From Prorocentrum cordatum (lineage: Eukaryota; Sar; Dinophyceae; Prorocentrales; Prorocentraceae): a DNA stretch of 64,000 bases. The stretch lies in the NCBI GenBank assembly GCA_963575745.1, contig CAUYUJ010020163.1, positions 92,501 through 156,500 on the forward strand, given 5' to 3'. The notes below the pieces were generated by a model. The model searched no databases and was not told the DNA's origin. It saw only the letters and a list, made by a program, of their open reading frames with translations. The translations under genes and the position numbers were made by a program. Numbering within the stretch: position 1 is the first letter of the stretch; each line of letters opens with the position of its first letter. Below are positions 32,490 through 42,128 of the stretch, in pieces.

Positions 32490-32600
32490 GTCATCGCTGT
32501 GATCGCTGCCATCGTGTTCATCGCTGTCGGCGCTGTCCTCGCTGTCGTCGCCATCGTCGTGATCGCCGTTGTCGCTGTCATCATCGTGAGGGCCGTCGAG
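32490..32600 (+). repeat. Degenerate GTCATCGC repeat
   Basis: CATCG(C/T)(T/C)GT units. The hydrophobic Ile/Val/Ala frame it encodes is a by-product. Confidence 0.6.
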
Positions 32601-32633
32601 GGCAACAGACGCCCCCCCGGGGGTCTGCCCTTA

Positions 32634-32785
32634 TGTCGGGCGTGTCCCCCTACAGGGGGATCTTCGACGAAAAATAAAACATACCCCAAACATGGTCAAA
32701 AAATAGTCCCCAGACTATGTTTGAATGAATTTTTGATTATTTTTTGGGTAGTTCTTATTTTTCGTCGAAAGGGACAGGCCCGACG
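32634..32785. mobile_element. MITE family G, copy 3
   Basis: A 152-bp element flanked by TA on both sides (32,632-32,633 and 32,786-32,787). Terminal inverted repeats start TGTCGGGCGTGTCC and end GGGACAGGCCCGACG. Subterminal CGACGAAAAATAA pairs with TTATTTTTCGTCG. The inside is AT-rich and carries CAAACATGGTC and GACTATGTTTG. Confidence 0.9.
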
Positions 32786-32965
32786 TAAGCCCGCCCCGTC
32801 GGGCGCCACCCGGCCCAGACTGCGGCGAGGGGCGCTCGGTCGCACCGCGGCGACGGCGAGGTCGCCTCTCGGGGGGCGCCCCCCGGGAGGGCCCGAGGGC
32901 ACCGGAGGGGCCCCCCGGCCGTCGAGCGGTAGGGCGACGACAGAGCAGCGATGTGCCCCCATCGC
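32786..32965. other. GC-rich spacer
   Basis: No feature supported. Confidence 0.3.
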
Positions 32966-32969
32966 GTGG

Positions 32970-33108
32970 TGGAATCCTCCTCCTCCTTTTCCTCCTCCTC
33001 CTCCTCCTCCTCCTCCTCCTCCCTCCTCCTCCTCCTCCTCCTCCTCCTCCATACTCCTCCTCCTCCTCCTCCTCCTCGATCCTCCTCCTCCTCCTCACTC
33101 CTCCTCCT

Positions 33109-33139
<31 letters not shown>

Positions 33140-33235
33140 TCCTCCTCCTCCTCCTCCTCCTCCTCCTCCTCCATACTCCTCCTCCTCCTCCTCGATCCTC
33201 CTCGATCCTCCTCCTTCTCTTCCTTCTCCTCATGT
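32970..33235 (+). repeat. (CCT)n array
   Basis: CTCCTC with ATACTCC and GATCCTCC breaks. Confidence 0.96.
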
Positions 33236-33463
33236 TCGGGAAGTTCTCTGGGAGGGTTTCCTGCCCCTCTGCAGGAGGAATGCTCAAGAAGTCGCCGAAA
33301 CAACATGCAGGAGGAACATACTCCTCCTCCTCCTCCTCGATCCTCCTCGATCCTCCTCCTTCTCTTCCTTCTCCTCATGTTCGGGAAGTTCTCTGGGAGG
33401 GTTTCCTGCCCCTCTGCAGGAGGAATGCTCAAGAAGTCGCCGAAACAACATGCAGGAGGAACA
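33178..33463 (+). repeat. Near-identical tandem duplication, about 142 bp
   Basis: The block from CTCCTCGATCCTCCTCGATC through TCATGTTCGGGAAGTTCTCT to AACATGCAGGAGGAACAT occurs twice with no difference that I can see. A third CATGTTCGGGAAGTGCTCG stub follows at 33,500. Its CCTCTGCAGGAGGAATGCTC part resembles a family G terminus. Confidence 0.92.
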
Positions 33464-33519
33464 TTTCAAGCATATGTTTGTTATTGTTGTTGTCGTCGGG
33501 ACATGTTCGGGAAGTGCTC

Positions 33520-33895
33520 GAAATCGCGACGGGAGGTCTTCTGCAACTTCCGGCCTGCGGGGTCCCTCGCCGGGCCCCGGGCACCGATTCTGGACGAAGA
33601 GTCGGGCTTGGGGGCAGGAGGGCTACGACAGCAAGCGATGTACCCCCTCGACGTCTCCGATGCATCGCCGACGTCGACGATGCAACGCAGGCGCATCGCC
33701 GATGTATCGGCGATGCAACGCCGATGTATCGCCGATGTATCGGCGATGCGGCGCGATCCTCCGACACCATCTCTGGATGGCCTCTGAAAATCGCGACGGG
33801 AGGTTTTCTGCAGTCTTCAGCCTGCGGGGGCCCTCGCCAGACCCCGGGAACCTCGAACATTCGACCCGGGATGGAAAGTCGGTCTTGGGAAATTG
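33520..33895 (+). repeat. Direct repeats around family E copy 1
   Basis: AAATCGCGACGGGAGGTCTT (33,520) and AAATCGCGACGGGAGGTTTT (33,787) begin similar blocks of about 105 bp. Between them (33,643-33,775) lies a truncated family E element made of GATGCATCGCC/GATGTATCGGC words. Confidence 0.8.
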
Positions 33896-33951
33896 GGTCG
33901 AGATCTCTTGGGGTTGGGCAGGAGAGAGACTACAGAATTGACTGAACCGTA

Positions 33952-34108
33952 AGTCGTGCCTGTTCCTCTACAGGAGGAATATCCAAATATTGTCCAAAAA
34001 TAGTCTGTGGGGATTTTGTTGTGAATCTGTTCGAATACGTTTGAATGTGTGTTTGAATTTGTTTTATGCTTTCGCTCAAAATCCACCTGTAGGAGGACAT
34101 GCCCGACC
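33952..34108. mobile_element. MITE family G, copy 4
   Basis: A 157-bp element flanked by TA (33,950-33,951 and 34,109-34,110). Left end AGTCGTGCCTGTTCCTCTAC, right end GTAGGAGGACATGCCCGACC, with an AT-rich inside. Confidence 0.88.
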
Positions 34109-34110
34109 TA

Positions 34111-34383
34111 AACTTAACCCTAAACTTGGTTTTCCCGCCGAATCCTACGAAAATATCTATGGAATGTTCCGTACATCTACGGGCAATGTCCGCATTGGAT
34201 TGTCAACCCGATGATTCATTTTTGGGGGTAAATCAGTTCTGTAGTCGATCTCCCATTCGGCTCCTCGATCTTTGTTCCTCGGGCAGGGCGGACACTCAAA
34301 ACTGGCCCCAGGGATCCCGACGGGGTTGATCCATGGTCCATGCCAGTCTTCGACCTCGGATCCAGGATCTTCGAGTCGTCGAA
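34111..34383. other. Spacer
   Basis: No feature supported. Confidence 0.3.
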
Positions 34384-35309
34384 GGGCCTCGATCGATCAA
34401 TCCTTGATTCCTCTCGCTTCGCGGGGTGCATGTCCGGAGCACGTACAGTCACGTCGTTGCGGGGCCTCTTGGGAGCTTCTTTGGGCCTCTTGGGGGCTTC
34501 TTTGGGGCCTCTCCCCCCCCTCCTTTTCATACCCCCTCACCATCTTCCCTTTCAGCGCCGGCTCTAATCATGCGCGCCGCCGTGACCAATTTTCACCTGG
34601 CTGGCGCTGCGTCGTCGTTCGCCCAGGGGGGGGAATAACATTACGCTCCAGTCGTTGTGTGTCCTTATGGGGGCTTCTTTGAGGCCTCTTGGAGGCTTCT
34701 TGGGGATTTCTTGGAGGCCTCTTGGGGTTCTCTTGGGGTTCTCTTGGGGTCCTCTTGGGCCGTTTCAGGGTTTTTTTGGACCGCCTTGGGGGCCTCTTTG
34801 AGCCGTCTTGGGGCCCTCCTGGGCCGTTTGGGATCCCCTCTTTGGAGCCTCTGGGGGCCTCTTGGGGACGTCTGGGAGCCGTCTTTGGGCGCTCTTACGC
34901 CGTCTGGCCACTTCGGAGGCCACTCTGGAAGCCTCTCGCGGCCGCCTTGGGGCTCTCTTGGGGTCCTCTGGGGCCGTTTTGGGGTCTTCTTGGGCCGTCT
35001 TGGAGGCTCGTTTGGCCGTCTCGGGGCCCTCTTGGGCCGTTTTGGGCTCCCCTTGGAGGCTGCTTGGGCCGTTTGGGGGCCTTTTTGGAGGCTGCTTGGG
35101 CTGTCATGGCCTTCTGAAAGCCGAAAAAGGGGGAAATCCAAGATTTTGGCCTCCGGGGGCGCTCTCGGGAGTCTTCTTCGGGGCCTCTTGGACTTTTTGG
35201 GGGGCCTCATTGGCCCTCTTGGGGCCATCTTGGGCCGTCTTGAGGCCGGCTTGAAACCTTCTTGGGGCCCCAAGAGGCCCAAGGGGCCTCGATCGATCAA
35301 TCCTTGATT
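34384..35309 (+). repeat. Family P array 3 with 26-bp direct repeats
   Basis: CTTGG recurs every 10-11 bp from about 34,465 to 35,290 (clear 11-bp steps at 34,680-34,770: AGGCTTCTTGG, GGATTTCTTGG, AGGCCTCTTGG). A gap at 34,515-34,655 is unique sequence. Identical 26-bp sequences beginning GGGCCTCGATCGATCAATCC stand at 34,384-34,409 and 35,284-35,309, exactly 900 bp apart, one at each edge. Confidence 0.85.
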
Positions 35310-35690
35310 ATATAGGCTTACGCCACATCCGCCGACCCCTCTATAAACTACTGCGCCTCCAGGACTGCATTCCACGAGGCTTGTCCGAATCATGACACGG
35401 CGCTCGACATCGTTCCTGGTGCCCCGTTGTTATCGTATTTTCCGGGACACACGTTTCGTCCCGATCCGTTCCTTGGCGGCCCCCGGTGGGCTCCGAGACG
35501 GCCTCCCGCTGCACGCCGAGGGTGTCAAAAAAACATTCTCGTGGGCGACAAACATATTCGTGCCCGCGGCATTTCCGGGGATGCCCCGCGGGCAACCAAT
35601 CCGCGAGGGCGCGGATACGGATATGTTGCCGCTCTGGGATGTCCGTTGGGATCTCGTGGCGAGGATTCCCGCGGGCCTCATCGAGGCAGT
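35310..35690. other. Spacer with GC hairpin
   Basis: TGCCCGCGG (35,570) pairs with CCGCGGGCA (35,585). A 170-codon plus frame (35,392-35,904) runs into the next P array, so it is probably not coding. Confidence 0.35.
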
Positions 35691-35915
35691 TTCGAAGGGT
35701 CTTGGTGACTGTTTTGGGGGTTTCTTTCGGGACTCGTGGGGGCTCCTTGGTGCCTCTTGGGTGCCTCATGGCCTCTTGGGGCCGAATGGGGGCTTCTTAA
35801 ATCCTCCGGAGAGCTTCGTTGGGCGGAGCGCTGGAATTCGCGGTTCGTGGTCCCTCTCTTGGGCCCTTTTTGGGGTCGTCTTGGAGCTCTCTTGGGCCGT
35901 CTAGTTAGGTTGCAA
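35691..35915 (+). repeat. Family P array 4
   Basis: Short array with CTTGG steps and the insert GCGGTTCGTGGTCCCTCTCT, which recurs inverted at 2605-2630. Confidence 0.8.
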
Positions 35916-36019
35916 ACGTTGGAAGCCTTAATTTAGTCATCGAATTGTTCCTGGGGCGCTTGCGCTTCTGCAGTAGTGGTAAATCGTGGCGAATAGCGTG
36001 AAAACTTGATAGGGGCGCC

Positions 36020-36260
36020 TCCTGCATGAGGAGGGGGAGGGCGGGGGGAGAAGGAGGGGGGGGGGGTGGGAGCAGGCGGGGGGGGGGGGGGGGCAGGGGG
36101 AGGAAGAGGAGCATGCGGAGGAGGAGGAGGAGGGGGGATGATGAGGAGGAGGAGGAGGGACAGCGAGAAATAATCTCGGGGGTGGCGGAGGAGGAGGGGG
36201 CGGGAAAAGCGAAGGAGGAGGAGGAGGGCTGAGTGAAGGGAGGAGGCGGAGGGGGAGCGA
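36020..36260 (+). repeat. Purine array (GGGGG and GGA)
   Basis: G runs, then GGA triplets. Confidence 0.93.
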
Positions 36261-36520
36261 TGACGAAAAGGTGGGGCGCGGATGAGCCGCAGCAACCTAT
36301 TGCCCATTACCGCGCGTGTCTCGCCAGGCTAATCGTTTTGTTTTCGCGGGGCTTGCCTGCCCCTGGGTGCATATCGTTTGCGCGCGGAGCCCTTCGGCTG
36401 TGAATGCGATGCCGCCGTTCTTCTTTTCACTGCGTTCGGTTATCATTTTTTTTTTAATAAGAAAAAATCGGGAGGGGCATTTTCTGTCGCAGTGCGCGCC
36501 CCAACCTGTTACTGTGCTTT

Positions 36521-36907
36521 GTGGGCACTGCCACACGGGGATGGTCGCGTAAAGCTTGTGTATTTGCTCTCTGCCTCGTCCTCACATCGTTTTTTTCTAT
36601 TTCGGCTTGCTATGTTTGGCAGCGCGTCCAGAGAGGCTGCTCGTGGCTTCGGTGTCTCAACCTGGCCATCGCAGTTCGGCGCCTCTCTGCCGCGGCAGCT
36701 TCTGGCTGGGTCTTGGCCGAGGTAAAAAAATGCTTAAAACAACTTCCTTCCTCTCTTTTACAATTAAGTACCCTGTATGAATACAACTCTCCTTTCTCCC
36801 CCGAAGACGCGCGGAGAGCTGCCTCCGTGAATTGCTTATTGCACGCAGAATCGGTCCGAATCGTTCCCCAAACAGTGCTCGCACCTGGGGTGTCTTATCT
36901 GCTTTAA
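36521..36907 (+). CDS. Hypothetical 128-residue protein
   Basis: ATG 36,521 to TAA 36,907. Residues 12-30 are hydrophobic (ACVFALCLVLTSFF), like a signal anchor. The rest is mixed and ends PEDARRAASVNCLLHAESV. No low-complexity repeat underlies it, which is unusual here, but overlapping frames of similar length exist (36,378-36,725). No domain recognised and no homologue suggested. Confidence 0.25.
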   Translation: MGTATRGWSRKACVFALCLVLTSFFSISACYVWQRVQRGCSWLRCLNLAIAVRRLSAAAASGWVLAEVKKCLKQLPSSLLQLSTLYEYNSPFSPEDARRAASVNCLLHAESVRIVPQTVLAPGVSYLL

Positions 36908-37017
36908 CCAACTCGGGGTGAGCGGCGGTTTCTCGCCGCGGTGCCGCCCGGTGCCGCCGCGGTGCCGCCCGTCGCCGCCTCGTCGCCGCCCGTCGCCGCC
37001 GCCCCGTTGCCCCCCCC
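36905..37017 (+). repeat. GCCGCC-type low complexity
   Basis: GGTGCCGCCC/GTCGCCGCC units. Confidence 0.8.
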
Positions 37018-37352
37018 TGTGCAATCGAATCTGTCTAATCGAATCGGCCCAATCGAATCGTTCCAATCCAATCGATTGCAATCCAATCGGTTGCAATGCA
37101 TCGGTTGCACCATATAGCTTGCGCCACATTGCATCACGAACCTTATGCCGCACAGACATCACCACGTAGCTTACATCATACAGATTCCACCACACAGCTT
37201 AGACCACATAGATAGCGCCGCGTAGCTTACATCACATATATTGTACCACATATATGGCGCCACATAGCTTAAACCACATAGATTACATCACATAGCTTAC
37301 ACCACATATATAGCACCACGTAGCTTACAACACATAGTTTGCACCACTTAGT
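37018..37352 (+). repeat. 14-bp minisatellite
   Basis: Two subfamilies: CAATCGAATCGTTC (37,018-37,095), then CACCACATAGCTTA (37,095-37,352). About twenty units, nearly all 14 bp. A short patch of the second type lies at 43,046-43,092, on the far side of the 38-42 kb gene. Confidence 0.9.
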
Positions 37353-37539
37353 CTGCAAGTGCCTACTGGTTGGGGTCCACGATGGCTAATCGTTTTCTTA
37401 TGCGCTTGTTGTTCCGAACGTTTTAGGCCCTTCCGCAATGGTGCCCCCGCCTCGCCTGTGTCGACGGGCGGCAGCTTCGCGGCGCGTCGGAGGCCTCGCT
37501 GCCCTGCCGCTCGCGGTCCGGGGTCTGCCCGCGAGCGGC

Positions 37540-38003
37540 GACCCTCCCTCCACCGTTCCCTCCTCATCTTTCCTCCTTCTGCTACCCCCTCCCTCCGTCA
37601 TCCCCCCTGCTGCACCCCTTCTGTCCCTCCGCGTGTTTTTTCTTTCTCCCCCTCTTCCTCCTGTCCTTCAATTCCCGTGGTCCTACTTAGCTTGCCTCGT
37701 CTCCTCTCCTCTCCCCCTTCCCCTCCCCTTCCCTTGCCCTCCCAATCCCGCCCTCTTCCTATCGCCCGCTTTTCTGCTCCCTTTCCCGTTTCATCCCATC
37801 GTTTCCCTCCCTCTATTTCCTTCGCCTCCCCTTCCTGATCCTCTCCTCGTCTCGTCCCCGCATTCCCTCTCCTCTCGCTTCTTTCCTCTCCGGCCTCCCG
37901 CCCCTCCCCTCCCCGCCGTCCTTTTTCTTCCGCTGTCCCTGCCCCTTGTTCCCGTTTCCTCCCCTCCCCGCCACCTCCTCCCGTCGCGGTCCAAGCCGCG
38001 CCA
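37540..38003 (+). promoter_or_regulatory. Pyrimidine tract and AG acceptor before a start codon
   Basis: About 450 bp of C/T-rich sequence ends at GTCGCGGTCCAAG, eight bases before ATG 38,004. In dinoflagellates all or most mRNAs receive a trans-spliced leader at an AG after a pyrimidine tract, so this is a plausible addition site. A cis intron acceptor is the alternative. Confidence 0.45.
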
Positions 38004-38876
38004 ATGGTTGGGCGATCAGGCGCGATGGCATCAGATGATTCCGACGTATTGGAAACTCTCCCCAGTCTCTATCGCATATTGCAGCTGTTCTCCGATCGGC
38101 TGGGCAAGCACCCGCGCCCGGAGTGGTTTGTGGGCGCGAGACAAGCAGTGACCCAGTTGACCACCGCACTGCGCTCGGAGTTCGATTCGGGGCGCCTGAG
38201 GGGGAGCGGTGGCCGCGAGACAGGGCCCGCCCAGCGCCCCGAGCGCAGTCGTCGGCAGTTGGGTAAAGCTCTAACCTACATCAAGAAAGATCGCGACAAA
38301 AAGGTGCAGAAAATCAAGAGGTTGAAGGCGTTGCGGGCCAGTGGTAGGATCCAAAATATTTGGCGGATACGTGCGGGGCTCAGTGACCCGAATAACACAG
38401 CGCAGAGCGTGGCGAGTTTCTGCCGAGATTTTCCTGAAGAGGAAACGGCGCACATCTCACCTGAGACAGTGAACAGCGCGAGGGACTGCTTTGCCAATCT
38501 TGTGAAGGAGCAGCGCTTGGACCAGATTGCCTTGCACATTGCGGCTGCTGCGCCAGAGGCCTCGTCGAGCTCAGGAGGCTTGCCAGAGGTCTTCCTGAAC
38601 CGCGTTCACGACGAGGCCCTGATGCGATTGAGGAGCCATGAGCAATCAGTGATTCAAGGCTTATCGCCTTCGCAGGTGCGCAGCCGCACCGTGCGCGCCA
38701 GATCCAGCAAGATACAACATAAGTTTGTTACTTGTGCTGTTGGTGACGCGTGCCTCCCAGTGTTCAGCGAACTACAGGCGCTGCAGCGGAAGGACGCCGT
38801 CACCGCGGCGCAGGCCTTGATCAACACGGCCCAGCCCATATTGGAGAGGCCTTACGGCCGGTGCCGCCGACCCTGA
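38004..38876 (+). CDS. Piece 1 of the long gene
   Basis: 290 codons from ATG 38,004. An alternative start is ATG 38,025 (MASDDSDVLETL). Residues 1-70 are leucine-rich helix (ETLPSLYRILQLFSDRL), residues 85-115 strongly basic (GKALTYIKKDRDKKVQKIKR), then DPNNTAQSVASFCRDFPEEE and a helical C-terminal part (EALMRLRSHEQSVIQGLSPS). Codons prefer G/C at the third base. After LINTAQPILERPYG the frame meets TGA, while neighbouring frames take over. Function unknown; soluble, possibly nucleic-acid binding through the basic stretch. Confidence 0.6.
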   Translation: MVGRSGAMASDDSDVLETLPSLYRILQLFSDRLGKHPRPEWFVGARQAVTQLTTALRSEFDSGRLRGSGGRETGPAQRPERSRRQLGKALTYIKKDRDKKVQKIKRLKALRASGRIQNIWRIRAGLSDPNNTAQSVASFCRDFPEEETAHISPETVNSARDCFANLVKEQRLDQIALHIAAAAPEASSSSGGLPEVFLNRVHDEALMRLRSHEQSVIQGLSPSQVRSRTVRARSSKIQHKFVTCAVGDACLPVFSELQALQRKDAVTAAQALINTAQPILERPYGRCRRP

Positions 38877-39820
38877 ACGACGACGACGACGACAACGCAC
38901 AGGCATCGGCTGCGCATCCTGCTCTGGCGCGCGCCAGGTGCGGGCCGTCGCGCCGGCCCCCTTTGTCGCGCCCCAGGACGTGGTCCACTCTGAGATTGAA
39001 GCATATGCGCATTGAAACCGTTGGATTCTTTCCAAACCTCTCCAGAAACGTTTGGTTTCTCTTCGACTCAATTACGACGTTACGACGTTGCTCGATGTCC
39101 CTCGGGGACGGGACGACGGAGACGACAATTTACGGAGACGAGGAGGGAACCACGGGGACGACGACTCGAATGGACAAGCCTCTCTCACACGCCGACAGGG
39201 TCGGCGGATTTGATGCAATTCAACGGGGCCTGCGGGGCAATGCCCGCGGATGTCGGGTTGCTCACATCATGCACATGATAACGGGGGGCGGTGTTGGCAC
39301 GAACGGCGCTGCGGTGCGGAGAGTGCTTGAATGCTTTTCACGTCTCTCGGCTGACGGCATCACAGTGCTCTACAGTTTGGTATGCTGGGTTTGCTCTTCT
39401 CACCTCGCGAACCTGGCAGTCCACGTGGCAATCGTAGGCGGCTTGGTCCCAAAGCCAGAGGATCGAGATCCGTTGGTGCGCAGCGCCTCCAGATGGTTCA
39501 AGCATTTGCTGCACGACTACTCGGAGGAGTACGCCATGAGCCTTAGATTGTTCCTAGCCCATGGGGTCGAACTTACTAGTGCCCCGCACCCGGCGGGTAA
39601 GGCTTTCACAGCGTACATGCAGCAGTTGCACGGGCCAGGCGTTCTGCCTGCTGACGTCGTGGAGTTTTTCGACGGGGCGTTGTCGAGGCGCCGGCACGTG
39701 CTTCGGCGCGGCGAGACGCCCGAGGCTGCTCGGTCGGATGCTTTCTTGATCTTGCACAGGCGCGCGGGTTCAGAACCCGCGCGCGAGTTCACATGGGGGG
39801 GGGGGGGGGGGGCGTCGTAA
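38862..39820 (+). CDS. Pieces 2 and 3 of the long gene
   Basis: Frame 1 gives QVRAVAPAPFVAPQDVVHSE and IEAYAH, then TGA (39,013), then NRWILSKPLQKRLVSLRLNY and a Gly/Asp-rich acidic stretch to 39,198. Frame 2 continues VGGFDAIQRGLRGNARGC and CWVCSSHLANLAVHVAIVGG, then SRWFKHLLHDYSEEYAMSLR and GPGVLPADVVEFFDGALSRR, to about 39,760. The TGA sits where TGG would keep a Trp. The C-x2-C-x2-H pattern could bind metal. Beyond 39,760 the frame enters a perfect GC hairpin and a run of G, so the exon probably ends there. Confidence 0.5.
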
Positions 39821-39952
39821 CGCCGCCCCCTGGGCGCCAAGGGCCAGCGAGGGGGGGCCGGGGGGGGGGCCCGAGCGAACTTGCCAGCCGCGGGCCAGGG
39901 GGCTTGTCGTAACGGGGGGCTGCCCGCGGCTCTTCTTTGTCATGCCCCCCAG
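39760..39952 (+). other. Hairpin-rich probable intron
   Basis: GCGCGCGGGTTC (39,760-39,771) pairs perfectly with GAACCCGCGCGC (39,773-39,784). GGCGTCGTAACGCC (39,811-39,824) is a second hairpin with the recurrent core, and TGTCGTAACGGG follows at 39,906. The stretch ends in CATGCCCCCCAG, a plausible 3' splice site. Confidence 0.45.
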
Positions 39953-40285
39953 GCACTTGGTCAAGGTCGAGGAAAAGCCGATTGTCTCACGGTTTTTCAT
40001 TTTCACGAGTGCATCTGGAAGCTCTTGCTCATGAAACTACTGGGCCTCCCTCGCGAGGCATTCCAGTTAATCCGCGTCGTTGCCCAAGCTGTGGGGGCCA
40101 AGAGGGCCGACCGATTCTGGGAGTGGATGAATGGCCCGACGACCCTGCCCCGACTGCAAATCGCAGCCTTGGGTTTGCAGCTCACGCATTTTGCCGCCTC
40201 CATCGCCTCGCAGAAGCGCGAGGACAGGGAGCCTTCCCTGGTTCGCCTCTGCAAGCGGGAGGTCGATTGCGGACTTCGGCGCTGA
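39953..40285 (+). CDS. Piece 4 of the long gene
   Basis: Starts after AG with HLVKVEEKPIVSRFFIFT in frame 0, slips near 40,008 to frame 2 (CIWKLLLMKLLGLPREAFQL), then IRVVAQAVGAKRADRFWEWM and LQLTHFAASIASQKREDREP. Tentatively continues as ALMGTLLDILGLDPDLDCGK (frame 1, to 40,345) before the next intron. Helical, with no known domain. Confidence 0.5.
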   Translation, partial: ALGQGRGKADCLTVFHFHECIWKLLLMKLLGLPREAFQLIRVVAQAVGAKRADRFWEWMNGPTTLPRLQIAALGLQLTHFAASIASQKREDREPSLVRLCKREVDCGLRR

Positions 40286-40421
40286 TGGGCACGCTACTGG
40301 ACATCTTGGGGCTGGATCCAGATTTGGATTGCGGGAAGGCCGAGGAGGAAGGAGGAGGAAGGGGATGAGGAGGGCAAGAGCAGGATGATGACGGGGCGGA
40401 GGGATATCACCCACTGCGCAG

Positions 40422-42128
40422 GCTGCTTTCCGCTCGATGCTCACCGAGGCCCACATCTGCATGCGCTTCCACCAGTACCAGCTCCACCCCGCCGCTCTCT
40501 GGCGATTGTCCCGTCAAATCAATCCATCAGCTTATTCACTTGGCGTTGAGGAGTTTCTCTGCGCGGGGGAGGCGCAGTTGGATCGCGGTTGCTCCGCGGG
40601 GCTGCAAAAGCGGGCGCTCGCAGCAGGGCCATGCGACCAGCAGGTGAAATTCGTGATGTCTGGGCCCGCGCAGCGCGAGATCGACTCTTTGTTGCAGAGG
40701 GGCTCCGCCACCAGCCTCGACGTGGAACGAACGCATTTTCTGGGCAAGCAGAGCGAGGGGAGACGGGGCATTCGCGTTACGACGGTCGGCCGCGCCAGCA
40801 GGAACTCCATACTCAGGGCGTGCAGGGCGGAGAGGGGCAAGCACGTGACGCGCGCCATCAAAGTCCGCAAGCAGTTCCTGAAAGACAAGTTCGTCAACGC
40901 CCAGGCGCTGGCCGTGCAGATGCGCCCGGACTTGTTCGCCCGGGGCCGCGGTTGCTTGCGGTGGGAGGAAGGAGTTTCTGTTAAACAAATGAAGAAGTTC
41001 ACGTCGAGCGGAGACCAACGCAAGCTCAATCAGTTCATTGTTGACAACGGCTTGGTGGTGAAGGCCGCGAGCATTCGCCAGCGCGCGAAGGAGTTCTTCC
41101 GTGCGGGCCCGCGGCCGCTTCCCGTCACCAATGCCGATTGGCTGCAGTGGCGCGAAAAAGACGAGGACCTTTTCAAGGAGAAGTTGCGCACGGCCATTGC
41201 CGACCGTCGGGTTCTTTCTAGCGGGGTGCGCCAGGGCGCGCCGCTGCCGCCCACCCCCCGCCTCCAGCCAGTCCCGCCCGCTCAGTCGTCCGCCACCTGG
41301 GTGGCGAAGCTACGGCAGGAAAAGGCAGGCATTTTTTGCGTGCGCACGAGCACTGGGCCCGTTGCGATTTTCAGTGCTTTTCTCCGGGGCAGGGTCTGGG
41401 CAATGGCGCTGGCCCCGGACCTGGAAGCCGAGGCGCGTTTTACATGCGCATTGAAGTTCCAGCGCCCTTTTTGCGAGTTGTTTAAGCCAATCGAAGACCT
41501 CATTGCGGGGCAGCCTCGTTTCCAGACAGAGTGTGCCGTCTTTAAGAACGCTTTCGCTGCGACTCCTCACCAGCAGGGGGGCTTGCGACTCGCGTTGACT
41601 GGTGCTTGGCCAGTTGACCTGAGGCCGACGCCCCCGCGTCGCAAGCAGGAAGATTCGGGGGAGTCGGAATCCGACCACGGCACGGAGCGCGGCGATGAAT
41701 CCGACGCCGAGTGTCTCGTATCAGGCGTCGATTCCCAGCTCGACGCTGCCCTGGATGAGGCGTCCTCGGAGGAGGTCGGCGGGGCGGCGGAGCCTCCCGA
41801 CGCCGAAGGCCGCGCTGATGCCGAGGGCGCCGCGAGGGCGCCGCGGGGGTCGCACGTCATTGAAGAATTGGGACACTTCACCCTGACGCAGAATCCAGAC
41901 CCTCGCTACCTCGATTGCAAGATGATCATGAAAAAGGGCCTCGTTGGCGTGCTTGGCTCCAAGCTGCGCAGTAAGACGATCAATATTGCACGCTTGATGG
42001 GCATCTGCCCGCTTGGGGGCATCCCGTCGCAACGCACTTGGTGCTGCGGGCGTGGGCACTCTGGCGGTCCAAGAGGGAGGGCTTTTTGTCGAATCCCATG
42101 CGCCGTCGCTGGCACGAGCGCGAAGTAG
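40422..42128 (+). CDS. Piece 5 of the long gene, largest clean exon
   Basis: The exon starts at 40,422 after CACTGCGCAG; the first Met is at 40,437. It keeps one frame for 563 codons. Early part: GVEEFLCAGEAQLDRGCSAG, LQRGSATSLDVERTHFLGKQ, SRNSILRACRAERGKHVTRA. A basic/helical middle follows (KVRKQFLKDKFVNAQALAVQ, QRAKEFFRAG), then a WVAKLRQEKAGIFCVRTSTG/VAIFSAFLRGRVWAMALAPD beta-like block. An acidic tail (EDSGESESDHGTERGDESDA) lies at about residues 405-490. The last part VIEELGHFTLTQNPDPRYLD leads to MGICPLGG, where the frame should shift to continue at 42,026. No enzymatic motif seen. Confidence 0.65.
   Translation, partial: AAFRSMLTEAHICMRFHQYQLHPAALWRLSRQINPSAYSLGVEEFLCAGEAQLDRGCSAGLQKRALAAGPCDQQVKFVMSGPAQREIDSLLQRGSATSLDVERTHFLGKQSEGRRGIRVTTVGRASRNSILRACRAERGKHVTRAIKVRKQFLKDKFVNAQALAVQMRPDLFARGRGCLRWEEGVSVKQMKKFTSSGDQRKLNQFIVDNGLVVKAASIRQRAKEFFRAGPRPLPVTNADWLQWREKDEDLFKEKLRTAIADRRVLSSGVRQGAPLPPTPRLQPVPPAQSSATWVAKLRQEKAGIFCVRTSTGPVAIFSAFLRGRVWAMALAPDLEAEARFTCALKFQRPFCELFKPIEDLIAGQPRFQTECAVFKNAFAATPHQQGGLRLALTGAWPVDLRPTPPRRKQEDSGESESDHGTERGDESDAECLVSGVDSQLDAALDEASSEEVGGAAEPPDAEGRADAEGAARAPRGSHVIEELGHFTLTQNPDPRYLDCKMIMKKGLVGVLGSKLRSKTINIARLMGICPLGGIPSQRTWCCGRGHSGGPRGRAFCRIPCAVAGTSAK

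Noticed and set aside
32499-32620. Hydrophobic Ile/Val/Ala segment that looks like membrane helices
   Set aside because: It is a GTCATCGC-type degenerate repeat; hydrophobicity is a by-product.
39380-39440. hAT transposase call for CWVCSSHLANLAV
   Set aside because: Only a C-x2-H-like word; no catalytic Asp/Asp/Glu context, dimerisation motif or terminal inverted repeats identified.
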